In this document: positions 1-7,476 of the stretch, one piece after another
Position numbering within the stretch: the stretch's first letter is position 1
How the letters are laid out: every line of letters starts with the position of its first letter
NCBI GenBank assembly: GCA_964466595.1
Contig: CAYXNR010000025.1
Coordinates: 1-29,087 of the forward strand
Source: JABDGC01 sp964466595
GTDB taxonomy: Bacteria; Pseudomonadota; Gammaproteobacteria; DSM-16500
Direction of reading: 5' to 3'
DNA length: 29,087 bases
Program-made: the position numbers and the translations under genes
The notes under the pieces: generated by a model
What the model saw: the letters and a program-made list of their open reading frames with translations, nothing else
The model's database searches: none
What the model was told of the DNA's origin: nothing

Positions 1-90
1 AAAGCGCCTAATCCACCCTACCAAAAATTAACCAGCCCGCACTTGTGTAGATACCTTTAAGCCGGAATCCAGGGCATTTAAAAGGCCAGA

Positions 91-113
91 TGCCAGCTAA
101 AAGCGTGCTGGCA
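91..113. repeat. Short dispersed hairpin repeat, copy 1
   Basis: Seven-base arms TGCCAGC (91-97) and GCTGGCA (107-113) flank the loop TAAAAGCGT. The same 23-bp unit with one changed base recurs at 701-723 inside the MITE-like element, and both copies are followed by a similar GAC-containing tail. It lies downstream of the minus-strand gene ending at 141, so it could act as a transcript-end hairpin. No T-run follows, so this is inference. Confidence 0.6.
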
Positions 114-140
114 TGACGGTAGGTAGCGAGGCAATTTACT

Positions 141-557
141 TTAGTATACTTCTAAAGTTTTTACCCAATGGCCGGGTTTCCATTCCCAACTGGTGCAGGC
201 GGTTCCGGTATATTGAGTGCAAGCCCAATAACTTTCTACCCAGGCCACACCCTCATAAGCCACTGTTTGTCCTGCAACATTTTCATACTGACAAACCCGA
301 TGTTCAGGAACCCAAGCATTCTTATACCAACCCGATTCGATGGTAAAGCAATTGACATAGCCATCTGGTGTTGAAATCTCTTCTTTCGCTGTTGGTACAG
401 GCGATACAATCATTGGGCGTCCCTTCACATCAGCAGGAGAAGGAGCGGGACTGGTGATGTTAGGTGAGGCTGAATTGATGGTGTTGTCCTGCGCTTTTAG
501 TTCAGTATTTGCAAATAAAGTAAGAAATAGTACAAAAAATATTCTATATATACCCAT
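141..557 (-). CDS. Small exported protein with a C-terminal W-x-P-G-H-W motif
   Basis: This 138-residue protein begins with a signal peptide: a hydrophobic core (residues 4-16) followed by NTELKA, with probable cleavage before QD. A Pro/Ser-rich spacer (about 25-60) leads to a Trp/Tyr/Cys-rich C-terminal domain ending in WEWKPGHW, which resembles the YXWXPGHW-type repeats of some exported bacterial proteins. Four cysteines in the mature part could form disulfides in the periplasm. I chose the ATG at 557 because AGGAGG lies five bases upstream; an in-frame TTG at 572 is upstream of that site and was rejected. The function is unknown. It reads away from the MITE-like element and is probably transcribed alone. 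Confidence 0.65.
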   Translation of the reverse strand: MGIYRIFFVLFLTLFANTELKAQDNTINSASPNITSPAPSPADVKGRPMIVSPVPTAKEEISTPDGYVNCFTIESGWYKNAWVPEHRVCQYENVAGQTVAYEGVAWVESYWACTQYTGTACTSWEWKPGHWVKTLEVY

Positions 558-700
558 ATAGCCTCCTGGCAAGTAAGCAGCTCTCTTCTTATTAATATAT
601 CATTTTTCACCAAAACTGGCCAACCTGGGGTATAAAACGCGAATTCCAGATAAGGTGTCGTGCCAGCATGGCATTATTGATACCTTAAGGCCGCTCTAGA

Positions 701-723
701 TGCCAGCTAAAAGCATGCTGGCA
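701..723. repeat. Short dispersed hairpin repeat, copy 2
   Basis: TGCCAGC (701-707) and GCTGGCA (717-723) flank TAAAAGCAT. It matches copy 1 at 91-113 except for one loop base (A for G), and here sits in the MITE-like element. Confidence 0.6.
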
Positions 724-745
724 CGACACCTTATCTAGAAATCTA

Positions 746-769
746 GAATTCGGGAATTCGGGAATTCGC
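746..769. repeat. Triple tandem 8-bp repeat
   Basis: GAATTCGG occurs at 746-753 and 754-761, followed by GAATTCGC at 762-769. The opposite arm of the MITE-like element has a single GAATTC (641-646), so the array probably arose by slippage within one terminal arm. Confidence 0.7.
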
Positions 770-787
770 GTTATAAACCAATATGGC

Positions 788-1705
788 TTATAAATTAATA
801 TCCTGAGAAGTAATTTTAATCGTTTCATTGCTGCGTTCTGCAACAAGTAAGGTATATTCAGGAACCTCAATCCAAGTAGTTGAATCATCGGTCAAAGGCT
901 CAGAGGCAATAATTAAACTGCTCTTCTTGCCGCCGCCTTTCATTTTATACTCACTGTCATATAAACCGTAGCTTTCTCCAAAGGTATACCAAAGAGAATG
1001 ATAAGTCAGATGCGCGCCTTCCTGTCTTTCTAAGGGCAGCCAGCCATAATCAAAAACAAAGCGAGTTGCCGCAATAAACTCACCATTGGTAATAAAGAGA
1101 TTCACGGGGGAATTGACCACAATGTTGTGTCGCGAGCGCACTACTTTGAGTATATCAAAAGCCTCCATTAAGGCTCGAATAATTTCTTCTGTTTTATATT
1201 GTTCTGAGAGATGCGCTAGGCGTGATAAAAACAGAGCATAGATCCATTCACTATCAGTCGTGCCCGAAATTTTTTTTTGATATTCGGGTTTAATATATTC
1301 CAATAAATCATATTTCATCTTATTAAAATCATAGAGGGCGCCATTATGGGCCAAAGCAAGATTGGCATCTCTAAACATAAAAGGATGCACATTTTGCGTC
1401 GACACAACTTGACGATCACTATAGGCCACGCCACGAATATGAGCGACAAGACAGGAGGGCATCATTTTTGCTGCCAAATTTCTTAAATTTTCATCATAAA
1501 AAGGAAGATGAATCGTTTTATAAATATGCGGTAACTTGGCGTGATGCGAAATAGAATCCCAGGCTACCATTCCAAAACCAGCTAAATTTAAAAGATGGGC
1601 CATGAGCTTAGGATGATAACTTTGTTTGACCAGTGAATTATCTGGCTTATATAACAAATCTTCTGCAACGATGGGTTCGCCTAAATAAGAAAGAATTCTG
1701 CACAT
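788..1705 (-). CDS. Class II (Ntn-type) glutamine amidotransferase, YafJ/EgtC-like
   Basis: This 305-residue protein starts MCRILSYLG. Removal of Met would expose Cys2 as the N-terminal nucleophile typical of class II amidotransferases. Family features include the stretch with AHIRGVAYSD near residue 90, LAHNGALYDF near 115 (glutamine-pocket NG) and TTDSEWIYAL near 150. The size and the absence of a synthase domain fit the stand-alone YafJ/EgtC group, which hydrolyses a gamma-glutamyl amide. The start lies six bases after the stop of the cyclic-nucleotide-fold gene, and the Shine-Dalgarno is weak (AGGTAAGAAG), so translation may be coupled. It is the last gene of a three-gene operon with a GCS2-type ligase. 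The substrate is unknown. Confidence 0.85.
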   Translation of the reverse strand: MCRILSYLGEPIVAEDLLYKPDNSLVKQSYHPKLMAHLLNLAGFGMVAWDSISHHAKLPHIYKTIHLPFYDENLRNLAAKMMPSCLVAHIRGVAYSDRQVVSTQNVHPFMFRDANLALAHNGALYDFNKMKYDLLEYIKPEYQKKISGTTDSEWIYALFLSRLAHLSEQYKTEEIIRALMEAFDILKVVRSRHNIVVNSPVNLFITNGEFIAATRFVFDYGWLPLERQEGAHLTYHSLWYTFGESYGLYDSEYKMKGGGKKSSLIIASEPLTDDSTTWIEVPEYTLLVAERSNETIKITSQDINL

Positions 1706-1711
1706 AGCTTC

Positions 1712-2704
1712 TTACCTATTATAGATTTCGCTATTAATTCGAATATCCAATTTTTCGAGATATTGTACTAAGAAAAAAAACGATTCGACGATGGCATCAA
1801 AAATTTTATACCAGAGTTTTATATTTTTAACTTGTATTTCATCTAGCTGTGCTTTTTCGAATTTCAATAAAATAGTTCGCTCACAGGTAGTATAATTCAC
1901 TAAACTCTGTGTTGAGCCTTCATCAATAAATACTAAGGGACAAAACAAGGAGAGTGGACCTAAAATAGAAATCTTGGCCACTTTATTTTGTTTAATCAGA
2001 CTAGATTGAACTGCTCCCTTTAATACAAAAAAACAAGAAGCGCGCTCTTCTCCTGCTGAGATCAGTGTACAGTGATTCGTGGTTTTTATTAAATCACCTT
2101 GACAGAAAAGATCATCAAAGGAGGCAGCGGCAAATACTGCCTGCCACTCCTGCAAGTCCATTCCTACTTCTTCAAGCGTAATCGCAGTCGGCTTGCTCAG
2201 TGATTTAATTACTTCGCCAAAGATCGAGCGTTTCGTCATTTCTGTATTCAGCATGAATTCGCTGATTTTTGCTGTAAGTGTTTTAATACGTTGGCTAGCA
2301 TTAGCAGCCAATTCACACATGATTTTATATTTTGTGCTGGGATAAAATAAGGACAGCAGCTCGAAAAATTTTTCGGGAATCAATAAACACTTCGTCTCTT
2401 TCTCAGCAAGCATCGAAGTCGCATGCCGATCTTTGAGAATAAGGCTTGAGCCTCCAAAGAGACGACCGGGAAGTAAGGAAGCTAAATTGCTGATACCCTC
2501 ACCTACAATTTGTCCGGCAATAGTAACTCTACCTTCTAAAATAAGATAAATCCCAGCACTTTTTGTACCTTGCTTGATGATGAGTTCACCCGGTGCAAAA
2601 GAAATAATTTTGCTATGAGTAAGCAAGAGCTCGAGTTCCTGTGCCTCGAGGCTTTGATAGAGCCTAATTTTTTCTAAGTTATCTTTCAATTCCATACTTA
2701 ACAT
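1712..2704 (-). CDS. Protein with two cyclic-nucleotide-binding-like domains
   Basis: This is a 330-residue soluble protein. The first CNB/Crp-like beta-roll spans about residues 20-130, with FAPGELIIKQG and GIYLILEGRVTI followed by a phosphate-cassette-like FGGSSLI and RHAT. A helical linker follows, then a more diverged second roll at about 190-300 with ISAGEERASCFFVLKGAV. The usual cassette Glu is Gly in the first domain, so cyclic-nucleotide binding is uncertain. No DNA-binding helix-turn-helix is visible, so it is not a plain Crp-type regulator. The start at 2704 has AGGAAG five bases upstream and overlaps the preceding ligase gene by seven bases, which indicates translational coupling. 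A regulatory role for the flanking enzymes is inferred. Confidence 0.75.
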   Translation of the reverse strand: MLSMELKDNLEKIRLYQSLEAQELELLLTHSKIISFAPGELIIKQGTKSAGIYLILEGRVTIAGQIVGEGISNLASLLPGRLFGGSSLILKDRHATSMLAEKETKCLLIPEKFFELLSLFYPSTKYKIMCELAANASQRIKTLTAKISEFMLNTEMTKRSIFGEVIKSLSKPTAITLEEVGMDLQEWQAVFAAASFDDLFCQGDLIKTTNHCTLISAGEERASCFFVLKGAVQSSLIKQNKVAKISILGPLSLFCPLVFIDEGSTQSLVNYTTCERTILLKFEKAQLDEIQVKNIKLWYKIFDAIVESFFFLVQYLEKLDIRINSEIYNR

Positions 2705-3840
2705 AACTCTTCCTTGCTAGTAATAGCTCCGCCCCACAAGGCGCATTGCTCCTTCACCACCTTGGACAAAGACCCGAGCTTAGATTCGAGTTGTCTTAAA
2801 AGCAGGGCATCATTTTCTTTTTTGATCACAGCTTCCTGTAGTTTTACAAGATAAGCTGTGTTTTTTAAAAGCCGACCGTAGGGTTCTATTTTATCTAGAG
2901 TCGAGATGATATCGTTTTCAATCGTCTCAGAAACTAAAGTTTCCGGTCGAATAATCAGACCCTCAAAACCATAGCGAGCGGCCTGAAATCGATTATAGCC
3001 ATATAAATAATAAAGATCCGGCGATAAGATTGCCGGTCTTTCTGTTAATAAATAGCAGCAAAGCGTTTGCACATAGGCAACCAACTGAATTGCTTTTTCA
3101 AGTGTGAGAGGAACATCACAAACGCGAATTTCTACGGTACCGAATTCTGGTTTGGGTCGGAGATCCCAATAAAAATCTTTCATAGTCTTTGCTATTTTTA
3201 ATTTTCTCATCTTCTCGAAATAGACAGAAAATTCCTGCCAATTTGTAAGATAAGGTATGATGCCACTCAAGGGAAAAGAAGGGAAAAGCGTAGTCCGCGT
3301 GGAATGATAGCCGCTATCTTTTCCCTCAAAAAAAGGAGAAGAAGCACTGAGGGCAATCAGTTGTGGCACATAACGCGCTAAAGCATGTGTCAAATAAATT
3401 GCTTCATCGCCGTTCTGACAACCAATATGAATATGTTGCCCGAAGACAGTTCCTCGCTTGCATAGATATTGAAAACGATCTGATATTTTTTTAAAGCGCG
3501 GATTAGGAAAAATTTTGCAAAAAGACCATTTCTGATAAGGATGGGTTCCGCCTCCACAAATTCTCATTCCGAGCTTTTTAGCTTCTTCCACCAAAAATAC
3601 CTGCATCTCTGTTAATTCTTTCTGCATGCTCTTGGCTGAAGAATGAATGGAGGAATTAAGCTCAATCATGCTTTGGGTTATTTCAGGTTTGATTTTTTTA
3701 TGATAGGGACTCGTTTGAATAGCCTGAATCAGTGTTTTCGCGCCTGATACTAAATTTTGCGAATAGGGGCTGACAATTTGTAATTCTAATTCTACGCCTA
3801 AAGATAAAGAAGAAGAGGACTTAAATGGTAGGCTGCTCAT
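2698..3840 (-). CDS. Glutamate-cysteine ligase family 2 (YbdK-like carboxylate-amine ligase)
   Basis: The 380-residue product has GCS2-family features: an N-terminal GVELELQIV strand with metal/ATP-binding acidic residues, MIELNSSIHSS, a GGGTHP segment, HIHIGCQNGDEA (catalytic-core HIH), and PEFGTVEIRVCDVP toward the C-terminal half. Family members join an amino acid carboxylate to an amine using ATP; some have weak gamma-glutamylcysteine activity. I prefer the ATG at 3840 (GGGAAG at short spacing); in-frame ATGs at 3870 and 3867 would add nine or ten residues. It heads an operon with the CNB-fold and amidotransferase genes and diverges from the histidine kinase. The same pair of enzyme families makes and trims gamma-glutamyl intermediates in ergothioneine synthesis (EgtA/EgtC), but no EgtB or EgtD is present here. 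Confidence 0.85.
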   Translation of the reverse strand: MSSLPFKSSSSLSLGVELELQIVSPYSQNLVSGAKTLIQAIQTSPYHKKIKPEITQSMIELNSSIHSSAKSMQKELTEMQVFLVEEAKKLGMRICGGGTHPYQKWSFCKIFPNPRFKKISDRFQYLCKRGTVFGQHIHIGCQNGDEAIYLTHALARYVPQLIALSASSPFFEGKDSGYHSTRTTLFPSFPLSGIIPYLTNWQEFSVYFEKMRKLKIAKTMKDFYWDLRPKPEFGTVEIRVCDVPLTLEKAIQLVAYVQTLCCYLLTERPAILSPDLYYLYGYNRFQAARYGFEGLIIRPETLVSETIENDIISTLDKIEPYGRLLKNTAYLVKLQEAVIKKENDALLLRQLESKLGSLSKVVKEQCALWGGAITSKEELC

Positions 3841-3947
3841 AGAGGCTTCCCTGTGAGTGGATCTCATCATCCACTTTAAGACTCCAAGCCTTATTATAAC
3901 ATTTTCAGCTATTTTATTGGGTGAATGCCTTTTTTCTCCTAATACTT

Positions 3948-3953
3948 TATAAT
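3948..3953 (+). promoter_or_regulatory. Candidate -10 box for the histidine kinase gene
   Basis: A perfect TATAAT lies 40 bases before the kinase ATG, in the 153-base divergent gap between the ligase and kinase genes. No good -35 box is seen at normal spacing. Confidence 0.4.
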
Positions 3954-3993
3954 AATAAAAGAATCAGCAAAAAATCTTACTCAGGAAGAGGTA

Positions 3994-5328
3994 ATGAAAT
4001 CATTTTTCAGCCAGTTCATCCCTGATTCTATTAAGGAAAATGCGCTGAAGCATTCTTATGCTAAAAATCTTGTCCGCTCGGCCTTTATCGCGAGCATTGC
4101 TACACCGAGTTATGCCCTGCTTTATTATTATCTGCATTTTTATCAAGCAAGTTTTATCATTTTGCTCGTGGGCTTCATTATTACCAGTGCTATCTTTTTA
4201 CTCAGACTACCGGGCTCGCTTATTTTGGCTCGAGAGCTTATCCTACTTTCATCCTTTCTCTGTCTCACCTGGCTGTCTTACCGTATGGGCGGACTCAACG
4301 CGCCAACTAGTTTTTGGTTGATCATGCCTCCGCTGTTGGCGATTTTTTTTGGGAGCATTCTCGAGGGCTTATTATGGAGTTTTATTTGCTTTGTCACGAT
4401 TGTCATATTTTTCTTGCTAGCCTACTTGCAAATACCGCTACCTGCTTCGCCTGTTACTAAACCACTCCTTCTCTATACAGCCTCCTTGGGCGGTCTAATT
4501 GTAATTATTTTTTGTTTGGTTTATTTTTTTGAGATTGGAAAACGAGAGGCGGCTCAAGAAATTCTCAGCGTTAATAAAAAAATTCAACTTGCCAAAGATA
4601 AGGCAGAAAATTTAGCTAAGAAAGCGGAAATAGCAAACCGACTGAAAACAGAATTTTTAGCAAATATGTCTCATGAGCTTCGCACGCCGCTGAATGGGAT
4701 TATTGGCTTTACCGAATTAATCTGTAGTGGGAAAACAGGTCCGATTTCGAATGAGCAAAATGAATATCTGCATGATGTCTTAATCAGTGCTCAACATCTT
4801 TTACAATTAATTAATGATATTTTGGATTTGACTAAAGTGGAAGCTGGGAAAATGACTTTTTCTCCGGAGCCAGTCAATCTTTTTCAGCTCTCAGATGAGG
4901 TGACAGAATCACTGAGTGCCCTGATTAAGGAAAAACATATTCAATTCACTGTTGAAATCGACCCTGTTTTAAAGCATATGGTTATTGATCCGCTTAAATT
5001 AAAGCAGATTATTTATAATTACTTATCCAACGCAATTAAATTTACTCCCGAAAACGGGAAAATAAGGCTCCGCGCTTATCCTTTTGGCGTCGGTCATTTT
5101 AAGATAGAAGTAATTGATAATGGCATTGGCATTCGTGATGCCGACTTAAAAAAACTCTTTGTTGAATTTCAACAACTCGACTCGAGTCTTTCCAAAAAAT
5201 ATCAGGGCACAGGCCTAGGTCTTGCCTTAACGCAACATATCGTCGAAGCTCAGAGAGGCTACGTCGGCGTAGAAAGCCAATTTGGAAAAGGCAGTAATTT
5301 TTATGCAATTTTACCTTGGGAATCCTAG
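3994..5328 (+). CDS. Orphan membrane sensor histidine kinase
   Basis: This 444-residue protein has about six membrane helices (roughly residues 28-50, 53-72, 76-95, 104-121, 123-146 and 159-182) with almost no extracytoplasmic domain. A short coiled coil (about 185-215) leads to HisKA with MSHELRTPLNGIIGF; the phospho-acceptor is His227. The HATPase domain shows the N box NYLSNAIKF (Asn342 and Asn346), G1 DNGIGI and G2 GTGLGLAL. It is a complete class I kinase without HAMP, PAS or receiver domain. AGGAAGAGG precedes the ATG. No response regulator lies in the window, so its partner is elsewhere. The signal is probably sensed within or close to the membrane, which is inference. Confidence 0.9.
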   Translation: MKSFFSQFIPDSIKENALKHSYAKNLVRSAFIASIATPSYALLYYYLHFYQASFIILLVGFIITSAIFLLRLPGSLILARELILLSSFLCLTWLSYRMGGLNAPTSFWLIMPPLLAIFFGSILEGLLWSFICFVTIVIFFLLAYLQIPLPASPVTKPLLLYTASLGGLIVIIFCLVYFFEIGKREAAQEILSVNKKIQLAKDKAENLAKKAEIANRLKTEFLANMSHELRTPLNGIIGFTELICSGKTGPISNEQNEYLHDVLISAQHLLQLINDILDLTKVEAGKMTFSPEPVNLFQLSDEVTESLSALIKEKHIQFTVEIDPVLKHMVIDPLKLKQIIYNYLSNAIKFTPENGKIRLRAYPFGVGHFKIEVIDNGIGIRDADLKKLFVEFQQLDSSLSKKYQGTGLGLALTQHIVEAQRGYVGVESQFGKGSNFYAILPWES

Positions 5329-5359
5329 CACAATATTTCATTCATTTTGTAATACAAGC

Positions 5360-5388
5360 TTAGCAACCATAAATAGTTTAGGTAAAAT
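5360..5388 (+). promoter_or_regulatory. Candidate sigma70-type promoter for tonB
   Basis: TTAGCA (5360-5365), a 17-base spacer and TAAAAT (5383-5388) form a reasonable promoter. The tonB ATG is only eight bases after the -10 box, so a transcript from here would be almost leaderless. No clear Shine-Dalgarno precedes that ATG. Confidence 0.35.
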
Positions 5389-5396
5389 AGCAGCCC

Positions 5397-6032
5397 ATGA
5401 CTAATGCAAAAAAATATTTTTATCTTGCTTTACTTATTCATTTGCTCTTATTTTTAAGCTTATCACTTGAATGGTTTTTTGAGCCGCTTCTTCGTTTTGA
5501 AAAAAAATCGGAGCGTTATTTACCTGCCTATGTTGAACCTGAACCCAATACGGCAGGAAGTACAGCAAGCAATAGTGCGAAAACAGCGAGTGTCAAACAA
5601 AATACGCTACAAACAGAGGAGCCTAGCAAAACCCTTCTTGCCCTGAAAAAGCAGGCCAGCCAGCCAAGCTTAGCAGGCGCCGTGTCTTCGCCACAGCAGC
5701 TAGCTCATTCGAGTGCCTTCATTCAGGCTGAAAGTTTAAAAACAGCTAAGCCTCAGGATGAACCTCTACTGAAGGAATTAAGCCGGGCCACTGCTGCCAA
5801 GCTTCATTATCCTCCGAAAGCAGCTGCCTTTCGAATTAGAGGAACGGTTATCATTCGTTTTCTCCTCTTGCCAGATGGTCAGGTCAGGGAAGTTTCTCTT
5901 GTCCAATCAAGTGGTTTTGCCATTTTAGATGAGGCAGCCCTCCACACCATTCAGGCTATTTCACCCGTCAGGGATGTTAATCTTTACTTAAGCAAACCCC
6001 GCTTTTTACTGGCTGGAATCATCTTCGACTAA
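5397..6032 (+). CDS. tonB: Energy transducer TonB-family protein
   Basis: The 211-residue protein has a basic start (MTNAKK), one N-terminal membrane anchor (about 8-28), a periplasmic spacer (about 35-125) rich in Ala, Ser, Gln and Lys, and a C-terminal TonB domain (about 133-211). Motifs in the domain include LHYPPKAAAFRIRGTVIIRF, LPDGQVREVSLVQSSGF and LDEAALHTIQ. The spacer is not the long Pro-Lys/Pro-Glu repeat of E. coli TonB, and the protein is somewhat short. TonB couples inner-membrane ExbBD to outer-membrane receptors, but neither ExbBD nor a receptor is nearby, so this copy is an orphan. The ATG at 5397 gives the expected anchor. Confidence 0.85.
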   Translation: MTNAKKYFYLALLIHLLLFLSLSLEWFFEPLLRFEKKSERYLPAYVEPEPNTAGSTASNSAKTASVKQNTLQTEEPSKTLLALKKQASQPSLAGAVSSPQQLAHSSAFIQAESLKTAKPQDEPLLKELSRATAAKLHYPPKAAAFRIRGTVIIRFLLLPDGQVREVSLVQSSGFAILDEAALHTIQAISPVRDVNLYLSKPRFLLAGIIFD

Positions 6033-6043
6033 CTGTTCATCTA

Positions 6044-6072
6044 TTGAACAAATCGATATTTTTTGGTAGAAT
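6044..6072 (+). promoter_or_regulatory. Sigma70-type promoter for the MFS/aromatic transporter operon
   Basis: TTGAAC (6044-6049), a 17-base spacer (6050-6066) and TAGAAT (6067-6072) give a good promoter match. The -35 box overlaps an inverted repeat (TGTTCA 6034-6039, TGAACA 6045-6050). A second inverted repeat, AATCACT/AGTGATT (6076-6094), lies just after the -10 box. Confidence 0.55.
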
Positions 6073-6165
6073 AATAATCACTAACTGAGTGATTTGTGCA
6101 GCATTTAGGCTTCGTTTCAGCTAAAAATTATGACATGATGCTAAGGATCGAACTTAGGATAAAAT

Positions 6166-7476
6166 ATGATAAAGACCACTACACAAACGAGATTCTTCAC
6201 CGCCGGCTATCCGCTTATTCTTATTAGTTTATGTGCTGCCTTTCTTTTTTATAAATATATCCTACAAATCTATCCGAGTACGATCACCGAACAATTGATG
6301 GCTGAATTCAATTTGACAGGAGCAGGCCTTGGTAATCTGGCAGCCACCTTTTATTATTCTTATATGGTTGCCCAATTATTTGTAGGTGTCATTTTAGATA
6401 AATATAGTACCCGCTGGCTAGCCTCAGCTGCCATTTTTAGCTGCGCCTTGGGAACCTTCATTTTCTCCCAAACCCATTCGCTGTTTATTGCAGAGTTGGC
6501 ACGTACCTTAATGGGTGTGGGCGTGGCTTTTGCCACCATCGCTTACATGAAAGTTGCTGCCTCTTGGTTCGCACCACAACGTTATGCTTTTATTAGCGGT
6601 CTACTCGCAACTGCTGCTATGGCTGGAGCTGTTTTCGGACAAGGCCCCTTGTCTTATGCCATTAGTTTATACGGCTGGCGATCCAGCTTAGCTAGCTTAG
6701 GGATAGGAGGCTTGGTCTTAGCAGCTTTATTTTTTTCAATCGTACGAGACAAGACCTCAAATCACCATTTACTAGCAAGCCAGGTAAGCTTTCAAGATAT
6801 TTTAAGTATTTTTAAATCGAAGCAAAATTGGCTGCTCACTCTCTATGCCGGTCTTGCCTTTACGCCTATTGCTGTTTTTGGAGGCCTCTGGGGCAATCCT
6901 TTTTTACAAGAGGCTTATGCAATCAGCAAAACCCAGGCAGCAACCCTCGTTTCCTTGGTTTTTATTGGTTTTGGTCTAGGTAGTCCTATTATTGGTTTTT
7001 GGTCTAATCGGATCAGCGACCGTCTTCAGATGATGTTCTATTGCACCCTCCTTTCCTGCGCAGCTATCAGTGTAGCCTTATTTTGGTCTGCTCTGCCCAT
7101 TTGGCTTTTAGCTTTATTACTCTTTGTCTTTGGTTTTTCTCTCGGTGCCTTCATGATTGTTTTTACCTTAGGCAAAGAATTGAATAGCGCCCTTTTGACT
7201 GCAACTATTATTGCTATGATTAATGCCAGTGATGGTATTTTGACAGGTCTAACTGAGCCTGCCATCGGTAAACTCTTAGACTGGACTTGGGATGGAACCA
7301 TCCTCCATGGTATTCATTATTTTTCATTAAATAGTTACTATATGGCTCTTAGTACGCTGCCGATCTATTTAATCTTAGCTGCTGGCCTCCTACTCTGGCT
7401 TAGAAAAACAATTCATCATCCTGAAAAACAGGCTGGAAGAATAATTAATATGCAAGGCGAGGAACTGTATGAATAA
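6166..7476 (+). CDS. MFS transporter
   Basis: This 436-residue protein has the hydrophobic pattern of about 12 membrane helices. The segment GVILDKYSTRWLA after helix 2 is the conserved cytoplasmic-loop motif of the major facilitator superfamily, and RTLMGVGVAFA follows in helix 4. The central cytoplasmic loop (about residues 190-220) separates two six-helix halves. Its substrate cannot be read from the sequence; MFS carriers of this general kind are common in Legionellales, where some import amino acids inside the host vacuole. It overlaps the next transporter gene by eight bases, so the two are translated together. The upstream leader carries several inverted repeats. Confidence 0.85.
   Translation: MIKTTTQTRFFTAGYPLILISLCAAFLFYKYILQIYPSTITEQLMAEFNLTGAGLGNLAATFYYSYMVAQLFVGVILDKYSTRWLASAAIFSCALGTFIFSQTHSLFIAELARTLMGVGVAFATIAYMKVAASWFAPQRYAFISGLLATAAMAGAVFGQGPLSYAISLYGWRSSLASLGIGGLVLAALFFSIVRDKTSNHHLLASQVSFQDILSIFKSKQNWLLTLYAGLAFTPIAVFGGLWGNPFLQEAYAISKTQAATLVSLVFIGFGLGSPIIGFWSNRISDRLQMMFYCTLLSCAAISVALFWSALPIWLLALLLFVFGFSLGAFMIVFTLGKELNSALLTATIIAMINASDGILTGLTEPAIGKLLDWTWDGTILHGIHYFSLNSYYMALSTLPIYLILAAGLLLWLRKTIHHPEKQAGRIINMQGEELYE

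Larger units (their letters stand above)
631..777. mobile_element. MITE-like inverted-repeat element with possible 6-bp target duplication
   Basis: Terminal inverted repeats ACGCGAATTCC (637-647) and GGAATTCGCGT (761-771) are bounded by the direct repeat TATAAA (631-636 and 772-777), as expected for a target-site duplication. Just inside, 648-670 and 714-736 form a perfect 23-bp inverted repeat. The centre holds the hairpin repeat at 701-723. The right arm has expanded: three tandem 8-bp units (GAATTCGG, GAATTCGG, GAATTCGC) occupy 746-769. There is no ORF of its own. It starts ten bases after the stop of the amidotransferase gene and may also fold into a terminator-like stem. The transposon-family origin is inferred from structure only. 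Confidence 0.6.

Noticed and set aside
685..888. Short minus-strand ORF across the MITE-like element
   Set aside because: It overlaps the end of the amidotransferase gene in another frame and reads through the inverted repeat; it is a shadow.
6034..6064. Rho-independent terminator after tonB
   Set aside because: The TGTTCA/TGAACA stem is only six AT-rich pairs, and the T-run starts eight bases later; it overlaps a good promoter instead.
7038..7301. Minus-strand ORF inside the MFS gene
   Set aside because: It is antisense to conserved membrane helices of a clear transporter, with biased composition and no ribosome-binding site.
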